64,000 nt of DNA, taken from positions 51,543,831 through 51,607,830 of the forward strand of contig CM017558.1 in assembly GCA_007844125.1 (NCBI GenBank), written 5' to 3'. The DNA is from Sinonovacula constricta (Eukaryota; Mollusca; Bivalvia; Cardiida; Solecurtidae). A model generated the notes under the pieces. It made no database searches, had not been told where the DNA came from, and worked only from the letters and a program-made list of their open reading frames with translations. Position numbers and translations under genes: made by a program. Below, one piece after another: positions 23,811 to 34,800 of the stretch. Within the stretch, counting starts at the first letter, position 1. Each line of letters starts with the position of its first letter.

Positions 23811-25199
23811 TCAGCTTTTGTCGTTTCTTGAAGTTTGGTATACCTTCATTTTGTTCCTTATGTGCCCTCTTCCCTTTCTAAATGGTAAGGCTTTCTTGTA
23901 AGAGAGGCGAAAAAAACCCACGCTGACGAAATTACGTACGCAGCTAAGATACCTTCGAAAGTTAAACCTGTATCTTGTACTGTTCGCAGCATACAGGAAA
24001 GGATTGATGCCCGATTTACACCAAAGCAGCCAGATGAGGATCTCGTAACCGCTTTGGTTGACGCATTTTTCACCACAGAAAGCATTAAGTATCGTTGTAA
24101 AGGTGTACGGAGCCCAACACAAAAGGAACACAAGAACAAGAATTGCTAAAAATCTTGCAGCTCTGATATGACGAATCGATTCCGACACCCGTTGCCTTTT
24201 CCTTAACTTGTGCTTTGGTCCTTTCCTAAAAGTTACCGTATTTGGATTGACCTCTGGTGTCTGGTCGGCTGGAGGTTGCAATTCAATAGAAAGTCCTTCC
24301 TGATTTGAAAGTTCGTCTTCGCAACTGGTATCATTGCTTTTTTCGCAAGAAATCTTGCTTGCTGCAGTGCGATTTTTATCTGGCTTGTTTGTCACACCAG
24401 GAAGCTCCTCGGGTGTTTCTGTATCCGCCAGCACACTTACATCAGTATCATTATTTGTCATCTTTTCCCCACTAGCCGAAACATTTGTCAGTGTAAAGGC
24501 TTTCTGTATTATCGTTCGAGTATTCCACTTTGTCTTTTTCCGAATCTGCACATATATTGAAACATTAAAAATGACTAACATCAGAGAAGGTATGCAGAAT
24601 TCCATTATAGCCGTTGCCGTTGTGAACTCAAAATTGTAGGCAAATTCAACAAAACAGTAGTTCTCCTCAACAGTGCTCTCTCCCACCCAGTAGTCCCAAC
24701 CAATAATGCTTGGTCCATACACGAGAAACGCAATTAGCCACGAAATAGCAACTACGATGTATGCTCGCTTCTTAGTTACCTTAATGTTGTAAAATGGGCC
24801 GTAAGTTAACAGCATTAGTCGATCAGCACTAAGAATGACCATGAGCAAAACCGTTTGAAGACAACACGTAAAGTCGGAGACGCTCCAGATCTTGCAGAAA
24901 ACCTTGCCAAAGATCCAAGTGTAATTATTTAAAGTAAAGACAGTATAGAAAGGGAGACTGATGCAGCCGATTAAAAAATCAGCGATGGCAAGGTTGAATA
25001 TGTAAAAGTCATACACCGAGTTAAGTTTATGGTCTCGGATGTAAGAAATGATAGTCAAGATGTTGCCACCGGCCGCAAGAATAATCAAAACGATCATGAG
25101 TGTTCCCGAAATGATCTGGAGAGGCAGTGTCATAGGAATAAAGTCTTTCCCATTCTCGGGCGTCTTATGGTCTTCATAAATGGACTCAGTTGTCTGCAT
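23811..25199 (-). CDS. Histamine H3/H4-like class A GPCR, copy A
   Basis: A rhodopsin-class receptor of 462 aa for a biogenic amine, expected in the plasma membrane and signalling through G proteins. Seven membrane segments are seen. Key positions are N46 (1.50), D74 (2.50), C102 (3.25), D109 (3.32, the amine anchor), D126-R127-L128 (DRL instead of DRY), W154 (4.50), C182 in loop 2, E200 (5.46, the histamine H3/H4-type acid), P204 (5.50), CWAPY at 361-365 (W6.48) and N399-P400..Y403. Loop 3 is long (about 220-345), hydrophilic and Ser/Thr-rich, usual for aminergic receptors. The ATG at 25199 is chosen; 15 nt upstream lies CTTATTGCAG, a likely acceptor, so a 5' non-coding exon probably precedes this single coding exon. 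The tail after TM7 runs about 40 residues and is basic. The exact amine ligand is not proven. Confidence 0.9.
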   Translation of the reverse strand: MQTTESIYEDHKTPENGKDFIPMTLPLQIISGTLMIVLIILAAGGNILTIISYIRDHKLNSVYDFYIFNLAIADFLIGCISLPFYTVFTLNNYTWIFGKVFCKIWSVSDFTCCLQTVLLMVILSADRLMLLTYGPFYNIKVTKKRAYIVVAISWLIAFLVYGPSIIGWDYWVGESTVEENYCFVEFAYNFEFTTATAIMEFCIPSLMLVIFNVSIYVQIRKKTKWNTRTIIQKAFTLTNVSASGEKMTNNDTDVSVLADTETPEELPGVTNKPDKNRTAASKISCEKSNDTSCEDELSNQEGLSIELQPPADQTPEVNPNTVTFRKGPKHKLRKRQRVSESIRHIRAARFLAILVLVFLLCWAPYTFTTILNAFCGEKCVNQSGYEILIWLLWCKSGINPFLYAANSTRYRFNFRRYLSCVRNFVSVGFFRLSYKKALPFRKGRGHIRNKMKVYQTSRNDKS

Positions 25200-25961
25200 G
25201 ACTTCTGTAGGATCCTGCAATAAGGATATACAAGCATGTCATTATCAATGATGATGGATTAAAACAAGCAGAATGATTTTAATGATTAAAACAATGTACA
25301 AACACAAAGAAAATGTTAATATATATATAAGAAATATATATAAGAGAAATTATTAAAACAAACCACGACATAACATGACCATTATAGTGACGTTCAGCAA
25401 TTTCTGGTAGAGGAAGACCCCGAGACAAGTGTTTTGAAGAAACGTATCGAGGTCAGCTTTACAAGTACTCACAACCATTTTTGTCTCGACCAAGACTCGA
25501 ACTCATGCTATGAGGGGGTAGGAGAAACAAGGAGCTGAGATCGATTATAAAAATACTACAATGATGACTATATATAGAGAAAAAATAGAAACAGCGAAAT
25601 AAAACATGTGCATTGAACATTTACAGGTTTTAGGATTGTCAAAGATCAAATCGGCGGTATTCTTCCCACGGTGTATATTATATATATCACGTAAAAATAA
25701 ATATTGTTGCATATTTGTAAATATAAACACAATACACAATCGTCTAAACATGTTTCACTGTGGTTAAAATTTGTTTGAAACTGTTATTATCACTTTCAAA
25801 TTTTGACAGACAGCCGTCTGCTTTTACTGTCATACTATGTCGCAAAATCACATGACATATGACGTCGAATTGATAAAATCTACGGAAAGGCAGTACTGTA
25901 ATAAAAATATCTAATGTCGTGTTGTTGTTATGTTGTTGTTTTTTTTTTATTTTATTTTCAG
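25200..25961. promoter_or_regulatory. 5' flank or intron of receptor A
   Basis: AT-rich sequence upstream of the receptor on its strand, beginning with the acceptor-like site at 25215-25216. Promoter and first exon could not be located. Copy B has the same region with an extra segment of about 170 bp near 38164-38335. Confidence 0.35.
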
Positions 25962-26060
25962 ACTCGCCACTCTAAAAGGGGACAGTATATGGTGGGATAC
26001 GACCAGACATCCATAGCAAATGCTTTGAAAGCAGTTAAAGAAGAACAACTTCGACACAAT
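25962..26060 (+). pseudogene. Helix-turn-helix (psq-like) exon remnant, copy A
   Basis: After a strong acceptor (TTTTATTTTCAG), the frame reads TRHSKRGQYMVGYDQTSIAN followed by ALKAVKEEQLR. The pattern basic-G-x-Y-x-x-Y-D-x-x-x-(I/L)-x-x-A-L-x-A-V-K resembles the start of psq-type helix-turn-helix domains, found at the N terminus of pogo/Tigger-like transposases and of host genes derived from them. Copy B (38645-38740) keeps the frame better and continues VCVHYAAWYK. The second exon-like piece lies about 170 bp on. Whether it is a live gene or a remnant is unknown. Confidence 0.4.
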
Positions 26061-26233
26061 TTTGTGTTCATTATGCTGCGTGGTATAAACCTTATTTAAT
26101 TATGAAATACATATCCAGCTGTTTATAAGTTTCCTGGTTTTATGAACTAGTTACACAACTTTTTTTACTTTTATATGTTATTGACACGTTTTGCACACCA
26201 TACAATATTCACTGCGACGTTTTTTTCCATCAG

Positions 26234-26275
26234 CCAATCAAAACCGTCGAATTCGGGGTACGTTTCCAAATCGAG
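26234..26275 (+). pseudogene. Second exon-like piece of the psq-like remnant, copy A
   Basis: 42 nt lie between an acceptor (TTTTTTCCATCAG) and a near-perfect donor (GTAAGTATAG). One frame reads NQNRRIRGTFPNR, which would suit the hinge after a psq helix-turn-helix. The same 42-nt unit with both splice signals is conserved in copy B at 38911-38952. No further exons were recognised, and a retroelement end follows at 26395. Confidence 0.35.
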
Positions 26276-26394
26276 GTAAGTATAGATATATCCATGTGAT
26301 GTCAAAGGCACTGATAAGACAGTTTAAGGCAGCCATCGTGGAAGGCAGAAGCTTATACAGGCCGAAATCCGGAAATATGTGCTGTATTAAATAA

Positions 26395-26490
26395 GAATAT
26401 ATGACAAAGTCCTATAAGCATTGCAACATATGCCAAACTCCGAAAAGGCACAGAACAATGGTATTTCAAATGCAAGCCAAGCGAACTTAC
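26395..26490 (-). mobile_element. Terminal piece of the YLDD-type retroelement, copy A
   Basis: It holds AAGAATATATGACAAAGTCC, CATTGCAACATATGCCAAAC and GAAAAGGCACAGAACAA, landmarks that also open the longer copy at 63305-63655. It marks one end of the retroelement and is shared with copy B (39068-39170). Confidence 0.6.
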
Positions 26491-27189
26491 CACTGTGTTT
26501 TGATTTTCCAGTCTATTTTACTGAATCAAATTAAACAGCTTTTGTAAGGTATTTTAAATATCAAAACTATATTTTAAAAGGTAAAAAATACAACCAAAAG
26601 AGATGCATTGATCATTCTGTAAGGATGAGCCAATAATTTTACTTATTTCTGTGTATTTATTTTCATTTATTCATTTTCAAAAGATCTAATATATGAATTT
26701 CAAGAGCTTTCCCATGGTGTATAACCTTTACTCTTTGGACCACAAATGAAGAAATTACATGGAAATAAAATGTAAGCTATTATACAATTCATCTGAAAAT
26801 CCCTTGAAGTTACCATCAAAGATGGCTGCCAAGATAAGGGATATTCACTGATGTGGGAACTATATATTGTATGCAGCCATATTTGTTTACATTTTAGCCG
26901 TAGAAATCGACTGTTATGTGTTGCAATCACTCTGTAGAAAAGTGAAAGGTTAAAACTTTGGCTAACATAGCCTTTTAAGCTCAATTCTTTAAGCGTCCTT
27001 ATACCGCCGATATTAGGGTACACCAGGATAAACATTGTTTTTGTGGCTACTTGAAAAATACAAACGTCACTGAAAAAAATATTCGATTTCAATTATCGAC
27101 TTATTTATCTACTATATTACATGAAATATGCTTATGCAAATATTGAGCAGTATATAAAAATAACTTGATAAAGTAAATTATAAGATAAG
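26491..27189. other. Duplicated non-coding segment, copy A
   Basis: Matches about 39170-39885 in copy B. The 130-codon minus-strand frame at 26700-27092 shows no domain and has no splice support, so it is not called. Confidence 0.5.
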
Positions 27190-27465
27190 ATTAATATTAT
27201 TACCATAGTGTATATCGCAGAACGTTATTGAAGTGTATATCATAAAACATTATCAACGTGCATATCACATAATATTACCATAGTGTATACCACAGAACAT
27301 TACATGTAGTTTATAGCACAGAACATTACCATAGTGTATATCACAAAATATTACCACAGTGTATATCACAGAATATTACATAAAGTATATACACAGAACA
27401 TTACCAAAGTGTATATCACAGAATATTACCATAGTGTATATCCCAGAATGTTACCACAGTGTATA
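27190..27465 (+). repeat. 25-bp tandem repeat, copy A (part 1)
   Basis: About ten units of ATTACCATAGTGTATATCAC plus AGAAT, with variants. The array was split by the retroelement at 27466-29000 and resumes at 29005-29060. Copy B has it uninterrupted. Confidence 0.85.
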
Positions 27466-29000
27466 GGTAAATAAAAAAAGGTCCTATCAAAATTTTCACA
27501 GATATTTAAATTTTATCTACCTGCAGACCAAGGCAGACAAGGTAAATGTAAATGTGACAAAAAACACAGAGACGAGACATAACACACAAAAAGAAAAAAA
27601 CATCAGTTACCGCCTTGGAACGGTCAGTCGGCAAAAGGGCCAACTGGGGTGCTTAAACCTGGTTTGTGGAGCGCTCCAACCTCGCACTTCCTGAAGGTTT
27701 TTCTATCAAACAAACAGTGTAAATAAAAAATATCCCGTCAAAGTGAAACAACTAACAGTAGGCACCTGCATCGGGAGTTAAAACAGATATAATGAATTTA
27801 TGTACATACATGATAACTAGTAATAAAACAACATATGTACAGTATGTACAGTAGATAAAAGCCTCGGCAACCAAAAAAATCCAAATGAGAGAGTAGTTTC
27901 AAATAAAATGAAGCAGTACAAGCGCTGATATGTTATAAGAACAATATAATGACGTCATAAATGCCATGACGTCATATGCCAAAAGTGTCAAAAGTGAAAT
28001 GTAAAAAATACGAAGAAATAATAGAATTTTAGAAAATCAACAAAATAAAAAGTAGTATTGTTTAGAGTTAATACGTTTAAAAAAACATATCATAAACGCC
28101 GAGGATTTATCCGCAGTTGACATATTATATATGATAAAGATTAAAAAAATCCCGATGTTATACCTACTGTGCAATCTCACGTAAAGGGTATGGAGACTGC
28201 TCAAGTTGTCCCACCTATATAGGGCACGATTGGAGAGATGAAGAGACAAGAAATCCAACAGTGACTGTCCAATTGTGGCTTTAAGTCACTGTTTTCACAT
28301 AGTCTCAACGACCTGTCCGGTCATCGTGTAATTTAAAAGCAATGCAAGTTCTTGACTGTAAAAGGGTCAATTGCAAGCAATGCAGTACATCGAAGGATTC
28401 CCGGTTGTAACCGTCTGCAATACATTTTCTGATAAGTTTTGTAAAGTGGTCAGAAAAGTTATTGAGACTCTTGATCTTCTTTAACTTGTATAAAACATTT
28501 CCATAAAATGCAGGATGGCTTATGCCTTTCTGCATAAGTGTTTTCATACTGCTATTATACTTAGAAGCAATAAAATCATTGCGGTGAAAGAATTTTGAAA
28601 ACGCCTTTCTTAATTTATGAAAACGAAAGCCTTGCTTTAAGAGTTTAGAAGAAATAAACAGGTTTCTATCATTGAAATCTTCTACTTTAGTACAAACTCG
28701 TGCAAACCTTGTAAGTTGTGATATGTAAATACCATAGGAGGTAGCACGAGGTGAATCACCATCAAGGTATGGATAATTCACAATACTAAAGTTGAAATCA
28801 TCTCTCTTGTCATAGATTTTAGTAGAGACGTTGTCATTGGAAATATTGATCTCAATGTCTAGAAATGCTGCATTTAAATGTCAGTTATTTGCTTTATTAA
28901 GGGTAAGTTCTGTAGGGTAAATCAGATGGATGGATCATTTGAGAAAAGAAAGGATTATCTATAGTTAGAATATCGTCAAGATAGCGTGACGTTAAATTGA
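27466..29000 (-). mobile_element. YLDD-type retroelement insertion, copy A only
   Basis: A 1.5-kb, 5'-truncated retroelement lying in the 25-bp repeat. Copy B lacks it at the matching place. The minus strand carries a reverse-transcriptase C-terminal part (28305-28990), then about 800 bp of 3' sequence ending at GGTAAATAAAAAAAGGTCC. Shorter 3' pieces of the same family lie at 18968, 26395, 29570, 31368, 39068, 57990, 58335 and 63305, so it is a repeated family here. The flanks show loss of a few bases of the 25-bp unit rather than a clean target duplication. Confidence 0.8.
28305..28990 (-). pseudogene. Reverse transcriptase C-terminal fragment
   Basis: The minus strand starts with SRYLDDILTIDNPFFSQM, a reverse-transcriptase catalytic box (YLDD). 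Stops and a frameshift follow near 28880-28920. Then come AAFLDIEINI, YDKRDDFNFSIVNYPYLDGD, ATSYGIYISQLTRFAR, LLKQGFRFHKLRKAFSKF and KLIRKCIADGYNRES. This string is typical of an invertebrate reverse-transcriptase family often left as uncharacterised protein; a Penelope-like origin is possible but not shown. The palm and finger regions and any endonuclease are missing. The fragment is dead. Confidence 0.75.
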
Positions 29001-29004
29001 AAGC

Positions 29005-29060
29005 CTCAAAATATTACGTAAAGTATAAATCACAGAACATTACCATAGTGTATAGCACAG
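29005..29060 (+). repeat. 25-bp tandem repeat, copy A (part 2)
   Basis: Two units remain to the right of the retroelement insertion and continue into AGACGTTACGTTCTGCGATG, as in copy B near 40216. Confidence 0.8.
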
Positions 29061-29544
29061 AATATTACAGACGTTACGTTCTGCGATGCCCGTGTCTGCA
29101 TAAAAATCCCGGTATTAGTTGTGTAACTCTCATTTCAGCGAGACAGACTGACAGGATACGACTGATTGACACAAACGCAAATATACGCTAAAGAAACAAG
29201 ATACGTAACATAAACAGGAAGTTATGAGAAATTATAGCATTATGTATCTGCATTTCATTCTCAGGTAAGAATAGCTCAAATGACATATAACAGACAGACT
29301 ACCTTCAATGTAGTTCATGATACAAGTCTGATTTTTTACAATACAATTAATTAAATTCCAAATTACTTTGAAAACAAGGATTACTCAGTTATGTTTTAGA
29401 AGTACAAACAACCCAACTGATGTTTCAATTAGAACGAAACTGTAACAGACCTTTTACTTGCTGACTCTACCCACGTTTCCAAATTATTGGATTGCTATAT
29501 TTAATGTAATGTCTTGTTTTCATCTCTTTTACATGGAACTGGCA

Positions 29545-30560
29545 TGTCTTTGTACCGTTCTACATTTTCTCATGCGAAACACGGTTTAAGCACCCCGGTC
29601 GGTCCTTTTTACCTACTGACCGTTTCAAGGCCGTAACTGTTGGGTTTGTTTTTGTTAAATAACAAATCACACGTTTGTTCTTACTTGCATGTATTACCTT
29701 TGTCCTGTGCCTTTTCAGGGTTTGGTATATGTTGCAATGCTCATAGGACTTGTCACATTCTTATTCATGATAACAGCAATGCTACCTGTGCAGTTAGGCG
29801 GTCGTAAGAATCCCACCGTACATGTAATCTTATGTCACTTAATTCATCATATAATGATTCTTACGTATATTTCCTTTGACGGACATTGGACTTTGGGTCC
29901 TCAATTCCATCTTCACACGAACATGGTGCTACAAACCACTCAAATTCTCTGGTCATTTTCTTTCATTGCGTACACATAATTTCACTTACAATCAACAATA
30001 TTGCGTAGAACTTCAAACAAAAAGAATACTTCTCTCTCTTCTAAATTTCTATGCGTTTTTGTGTCTGTAACATTATCACATACACACGATATTTGATCTT
30101 ATTTTCAGAGATAAATAATTCTACTTTCACTCTGCACGCCTTCATTCACTGAAAATCGTTGATCCTAATTTGTATAACCTATGTAAAAATGCCCGTATGT
30201 TAATATAAACAACAGCAAATGTAGTCTTATCCCCAGCTCTTACCTGTGACAGAACTTATCGTACCAAACAATATCGCTCCAAGTAAAATCAATACTTGTA
30301 GCATACACAAATACCGTTTTGTTTACTATGTTAGGGACTACACGTGTCTTTCAACTTGACCAGCTCATTAGATATCCTGCTTATTTAGTTGATAACTACA
30401 TTTATTTGTTAATTTTTAAAATTGTAAGGTTTACTTTTTATTACGTTGTCTATCATTTATTTAGAAAATACGAGAAATTTCAATAACTTATTCTCACACT
30501 ACATGCAATATAATGTAACGTTGATTTACCAATCATCTGCTAACAAATATTTTTAAATCA
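29545..30560. mobile_element. Copy A-specific insertion of about 1 kb with a retroelement end
   Basis: Copy B has only about 90 bp here (40685-40775). The left part (about 29575-29830) is the YLDD-type retroelement end in the opposite orientation to the 27.5-kb element: GGTTTAAGCACCCC, CAAGGCCGTAACTG, TTGTCCTGTGCCTTTTCAGG and GTATATGTTGCAATGCTCAT. The rest (29830-30560) is AT-rich with no recognised feature. The 96-codon frame at 29689-29979 is a by-product of the repeat. Confidence 0.6.
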
Positions 30561-31199
30561 AGTACATTGGGCGGATCCAGGATTATTCAGGGGTTGGGGT
30601 TTTAATTAAGAGAACATAAGAAGTGCTTATCATGTTAGATGGTTCTGGAAGGCATGCTCCCTTAAAAAACTTTTGAAATGTAGCAGCTACATAGAGCCTT
30701 TGCATTTTAGAAGCTGCCAAAACGTTTTCCATATAGTCAAATAGTACCTTTTCCCGGCAATTCACATGATTAACGGACCAGCGCTTTTTAACCAAATAGT
30801 TTAATTTTAGTTAGTTTTATTTTATGCATACATTTGTGCATACTCTTCTTAATACGACAAGAAAAATGACATTGAATGGTTTATAATAAAGACTTAACTC
30901 ACCGGGGCATGTTTAATGTGTGTGTTGTTATCTCTGGATAAGCAAACTTTATGTTCGATTGTTGCTCACGTGCTTCGAAGCTTCACGACCAGGACTACAT
31001 TCTGTCCTCAAAAATTCATTTCGATATGTGTATGAGTGCGTAAAGGATCTTCACAAAATAGGTATCTAGACATTTCTATCTCAGCTCAAGTTATGTTAAC
31101 AAACTGAGTCTTTCGCCTTCTTTTCGTTTTTTCTAACTGGCATACAATTTCTTGTTGTTCAATTGTGTTTGATTGCACTTTTCATGTAATACGTTCGTC

Positions 31200-32320
31200 A
31201 CTTAGTACGGATATAAATAATCACATTTATAGCCCAATCTTCACCAAACTTGGTCAGAATGTTGGTCTGCATGAAATATTGAATGAGTTCAAGACTAGAT
31301 CAGGTAGGGTCACAAAGTATTTCACTAGGTCAAATCTTAGACAAAGCTTGTGAACACACTAGAATAGGTAAATAAGAAAAGGTCCTATCAAAATTTCCAC
31401 AGATATTTGAATTTTATCTAGCAGTAGACAAAGGCAAACAAGGTAAATGTAAATGTGACAAAAACACACAGAGACTAGACATAACATACATAAAGAAAAA
31501 CCATCAGTTACCGCCTTGGAACGGTCAATCGGCAAAAGGGCCGACTGGGGTGCTTAAACCTGGTTTGTGGAGCGCTCCAACCTCGCACTTCCTGAAGGTT
31601 TGTCTGGCAAACAAACAGTGTAAATAACAATATCCACATTTATAGCCCAATCCTCACCTAACCAGAATGGTTGCCTGCATGAAATCTTGGATGAGCTCAT
31701 TATTGGGTCATGTGGGTAATAATAGATCACTAGGTCACATTTTAGAAGATGCTTGTGAACACACTAGAGGCCCAATTTATGGCACAATCTTCATCAAACA
31801 AAATCAGAATGTATGCCTGCATGAAATCTTGGAAGAGTTCATGACTGGGTCACGTGGGGTCAAAAAGTAGGTCCCTATGTCAAATTTTAAAAAAAGCTTG
31901 TGAACACACTAGAGGTCACATTTACAGCCCAATCTTCACCAAACTTGGTCAAACTGTTTGTCTGCATGAAATCTTAGGTGAGTTTATTATTGGGTCACGT
32001 GGGTTCAAATCCTAGAAAAAGCTTGTGAATACACTAAAGACCACCCTTTTGCCTGCAAGAAATCTTGCGTGAGATTGTAACAAGGTCAAATGGTTTCAAA
32101 AACTGGTTCACTAGATCATATTTTAGAAAAGAAACCCTGTGAATACGCTTAGAGGCCACATTGATGGCCCAATCTTCACCAAACTTTGCCAGAATGTTTG
32201 CCAGTATGAATTCCTAGATATGTTTTGAAGGGGGTCACTTGGATTCACTAGGTCACTAGGTAAAATTCCAGAAAATCAGCCCAGTGGCCACACTAATGGT
32301 CCAATCTTCACCAAAGATTC
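31200..32320 (+). repeat. Minisatellite-like repeat, copy B
   Basis: Same units and order as 18720-19920, but one unit of about 110 bp near the left end is missing: the GTCACTTGGTACAGATATC segment of copy A has no counterpart. This shows unit gain or loss after the duplication. Confidence 0.85.
31368..31640 (-). mobile_element. 3' fragment of a YLDD-type retroelement, copy B
   Basis: Counterpart of 18968-19235 with the same left terminus and landmarks. Shared position shows the insertion happened before the tandem duplication. Confidence 0.75.
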
Positions 32321-32329
32321 CTAAATTAA

Positions 32330-34520
32330 ATAACTCTTAATTACTTGACGCCAGATATGAGCTTACTAAAAGCCTGCCTTCGTTTCTCTCTTGTTACATT
32401 TAAAGTTTAGCAATAACAGAAATAGAAATTTGCTTCATTATCAGTATCAGAGTTTGATTTAAATAACAACTTTTCTGCAAATCCGATACAAGTCTAAAAT
32501 ATTACCCATAGACGACTACAGTAATTTTACCGTGCAAGTTAGCCTGTATCGATCAGCCACTGTTCTAATGATTTGCGAGCTAAACGGCTGTAACATGCAT
32601 CTTAAAGCTTTAAAAACACACAAAATAATATACAACGGTCTCTTTGCATCAAGGTATGTGCTAAATGGATATTAATCGTACATTGTATATACGATTAGAT
32701 TATTAGACGTCTTTTGCTTAGTTCTAGTTCATTCAGAAAGGCGAAAATTTAATACTTACACACGGCTGCCTCTACTTCCCGCTGTCGTATTTACAGGAGT
32801 GAAAAAATGACATCTTTAACAAACCGCATCAAACTCGGTCACCTTTTGAGACTTTTATAGGCGATTTCTTTTTACATTAGAAATTTTGTTTATATTGTAG
32901 GCCACCTCGCGTAGCAGCAAATGAAATGATACTGCTGCATGTTAATGATAATGTTGCAGCCAATCAATGCAGGCTGCACTGCTCTTTATAACAGTTATTC
33001 GGTCAAAATTTGACTGCTTTAAATAAATATCATTTTATAGAAAATTGCACAAATATTACATATTACATTAACAACGTTCAATATAGAACAACATACATCA
33101 GTAACAGTTTGTACAGGTAACTAATTTTAATTCTCATAAAAAAATGCAATTGATTAACACAGCACTTTGCAAGAAATAGTTTCAGCATTGCAAATATATG
33201 ACCATTTCACAACAGAAACAAACGATAAACTAACTCATACTTATATCATATCAATAACAAACAACAAATAGCACATCTTTAACAATTTCTTACAATGTGT
33301 GTCGTCCCTTAAAATACAAATGGCGGCCTTCATACAAAAGATCATACAAACGAAAACTTCATCTGTACGGAATGTTCGCGCTTACAAAAACCCAAAACAA
33401 CAATATTGTATATTAAAGTGAACAACGAAGTACTTATCTTGACATACAAGAAGTGACAAATCTCTATATTACACTAGAAAGGTAAGATTTTATTTAAAAG
33501 TGAAATAGTTTTTGGACATTACCTCCTGGATACAGGCCACTGCATTATTATCACTATAGAAAATCAGTTTGCTTACAAAAAGTAAACAGGTAGTCAGGCC
33601 ACATATACGTGAATTGCAGTTATTGATTTGATATGTACAGTTTCCACAAGAAGCATGTAGCCACAACTTAACAAAAGTAATATACGTTATAATACGCGAT
33701 CCTTTGCAAATTTTGAATAGAATAAATAAGGAATGACATAACAACATATAGATAAAACACACGATTATACACTTGTTTGATATCTTATCATACAAACACC
33801 GTGCTCACGTTATATCAATTTTAAAATGTAAAAACTAAAGTTGCTCTATTCTCTATCCGGCTACGTCGTGTCGTTTAAAACACACTGTTGTCATTTTCCA
33901 ATGAAGTAGATAAATATAAATGAATATGTAAACACGTGTCTCACTTCGAATGTTAATTTAATGTTAATAATCTTTATAAAGATTTATACAATATGTACAG
34001 TGATATATCGTGTATAGATTGAAAACATGATGTTCATGTAATTATATAATATTTTGTACACACTAAACCATCCCCCAACACACAATAGCTTAATGAACTG
34101 CACACATTAATTTTGGTGTAGCCTCACCAGCAACACATTATATACATAATTGAGCTTTTAAACATGCAGCATACATAGATTTTAGGTTAGGTATAAGCAT
34201 ACCACCACTTTGAAACATGGACATTATTTAAAGTTCTAAATGTGACAGCATTCAAATCAAATATATTAAGTAATAAGGTTCTACAATCATTATTGAATTT
34301 TCAGATCAATTACGATTTTGTCTACTGTTTTCACATTTTAAAGAAAAAAAATAATAAAGTAAAATAATTGTGCTTATATGCATTTGATACACTCTCCTAA
34401 TAAATCGATACTGTCATATGTTCTTTCCTTGTTTATTTTCATGTATTTATTCGAATTATTTATGCTGTAAAGAAACGAAACACATTATTTTAATCACGAA
34501 TGTTTAAAGAACATTATTCA
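32330..34520. other. Duplicated AT-rich non-coding segment, copy B
   Basis: Counterpart of 19921-22160, with scattered small indels. No gene was recognised. Confidence 0.6.
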
Positions 34521-34522
34521 TA

Positions 34523-34800
34523 CCTGTGCCTCTTATGTAAATGTACACATCGTAAAGCACAGTTTATCAAATGAAAAGACCAACAGAGAATGGTATTATA
34601 CTGTAAATACATGTACCATGCAACCGGACACATTTTCACGTTTACCATATATTCTGACGCATTTACTCAATCTTGGCCTTATTTCCCCAGTCTTTGTTTA
34701 AAAATGTCGAATGGTGTATCTCAAAGCGACTCGCTCAAAAATTACATTTGATCACTAGATTAAATTTAGATAGGATGAATCGTAACGCTTTTCAACTCTT
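34523..34800. repeat. Segment present three times in the window, copy 2
   Basis: Counterpart of 22165-22440 and relative of 59917-60215. Confidence 0.7.

Larger units (their letters stand above)
18353..30851 (+). repeat. Tandem segmental duplication, copy A
   Basis: The first of two head-to-tail units. It begins at AATACGACAAGGAAAATG and ends with CATACTCTTCTTA at the junction where copy B starts with AATACGACAAGAAAAATG. Nearly everything in it, coding and non-coding, aligns to 30852-41070 in the same order at high identity. It contains a minisatellite, old retroelement 3' pieces, the receptor gene, a two-exon helix-turn-helix remnant and a 25-bp repeat. Segments found only in A are about 27466-29000 (reverse-transcriptase element) and about 29545-30560. 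Both edges are sharp, so this is a duplication and not a dispersed repeat. Confidence 0.92.

Noticed and set aside
25200..25220. Receptor A start at 25220 (seven extra residues)
   Set aside because: The first codon there is TTG, and it straddles a likely splice acceptor (CTTATTGCAG). The ATG at 25199 is preferred. The same holds for copy B (37743 versus 37722).
26700..27092. 130-codon minus-strand frame in copy A
   Set aside because: Copy B breaks it with indels, and no domain was seen.
29689..29979. 96-codon hydrophobic frame, possible membrane protein
   Set aside because: It starts inside the terminal region of a dispersed retroelement family, and the related copy at 57990-58150 breaks the frame.
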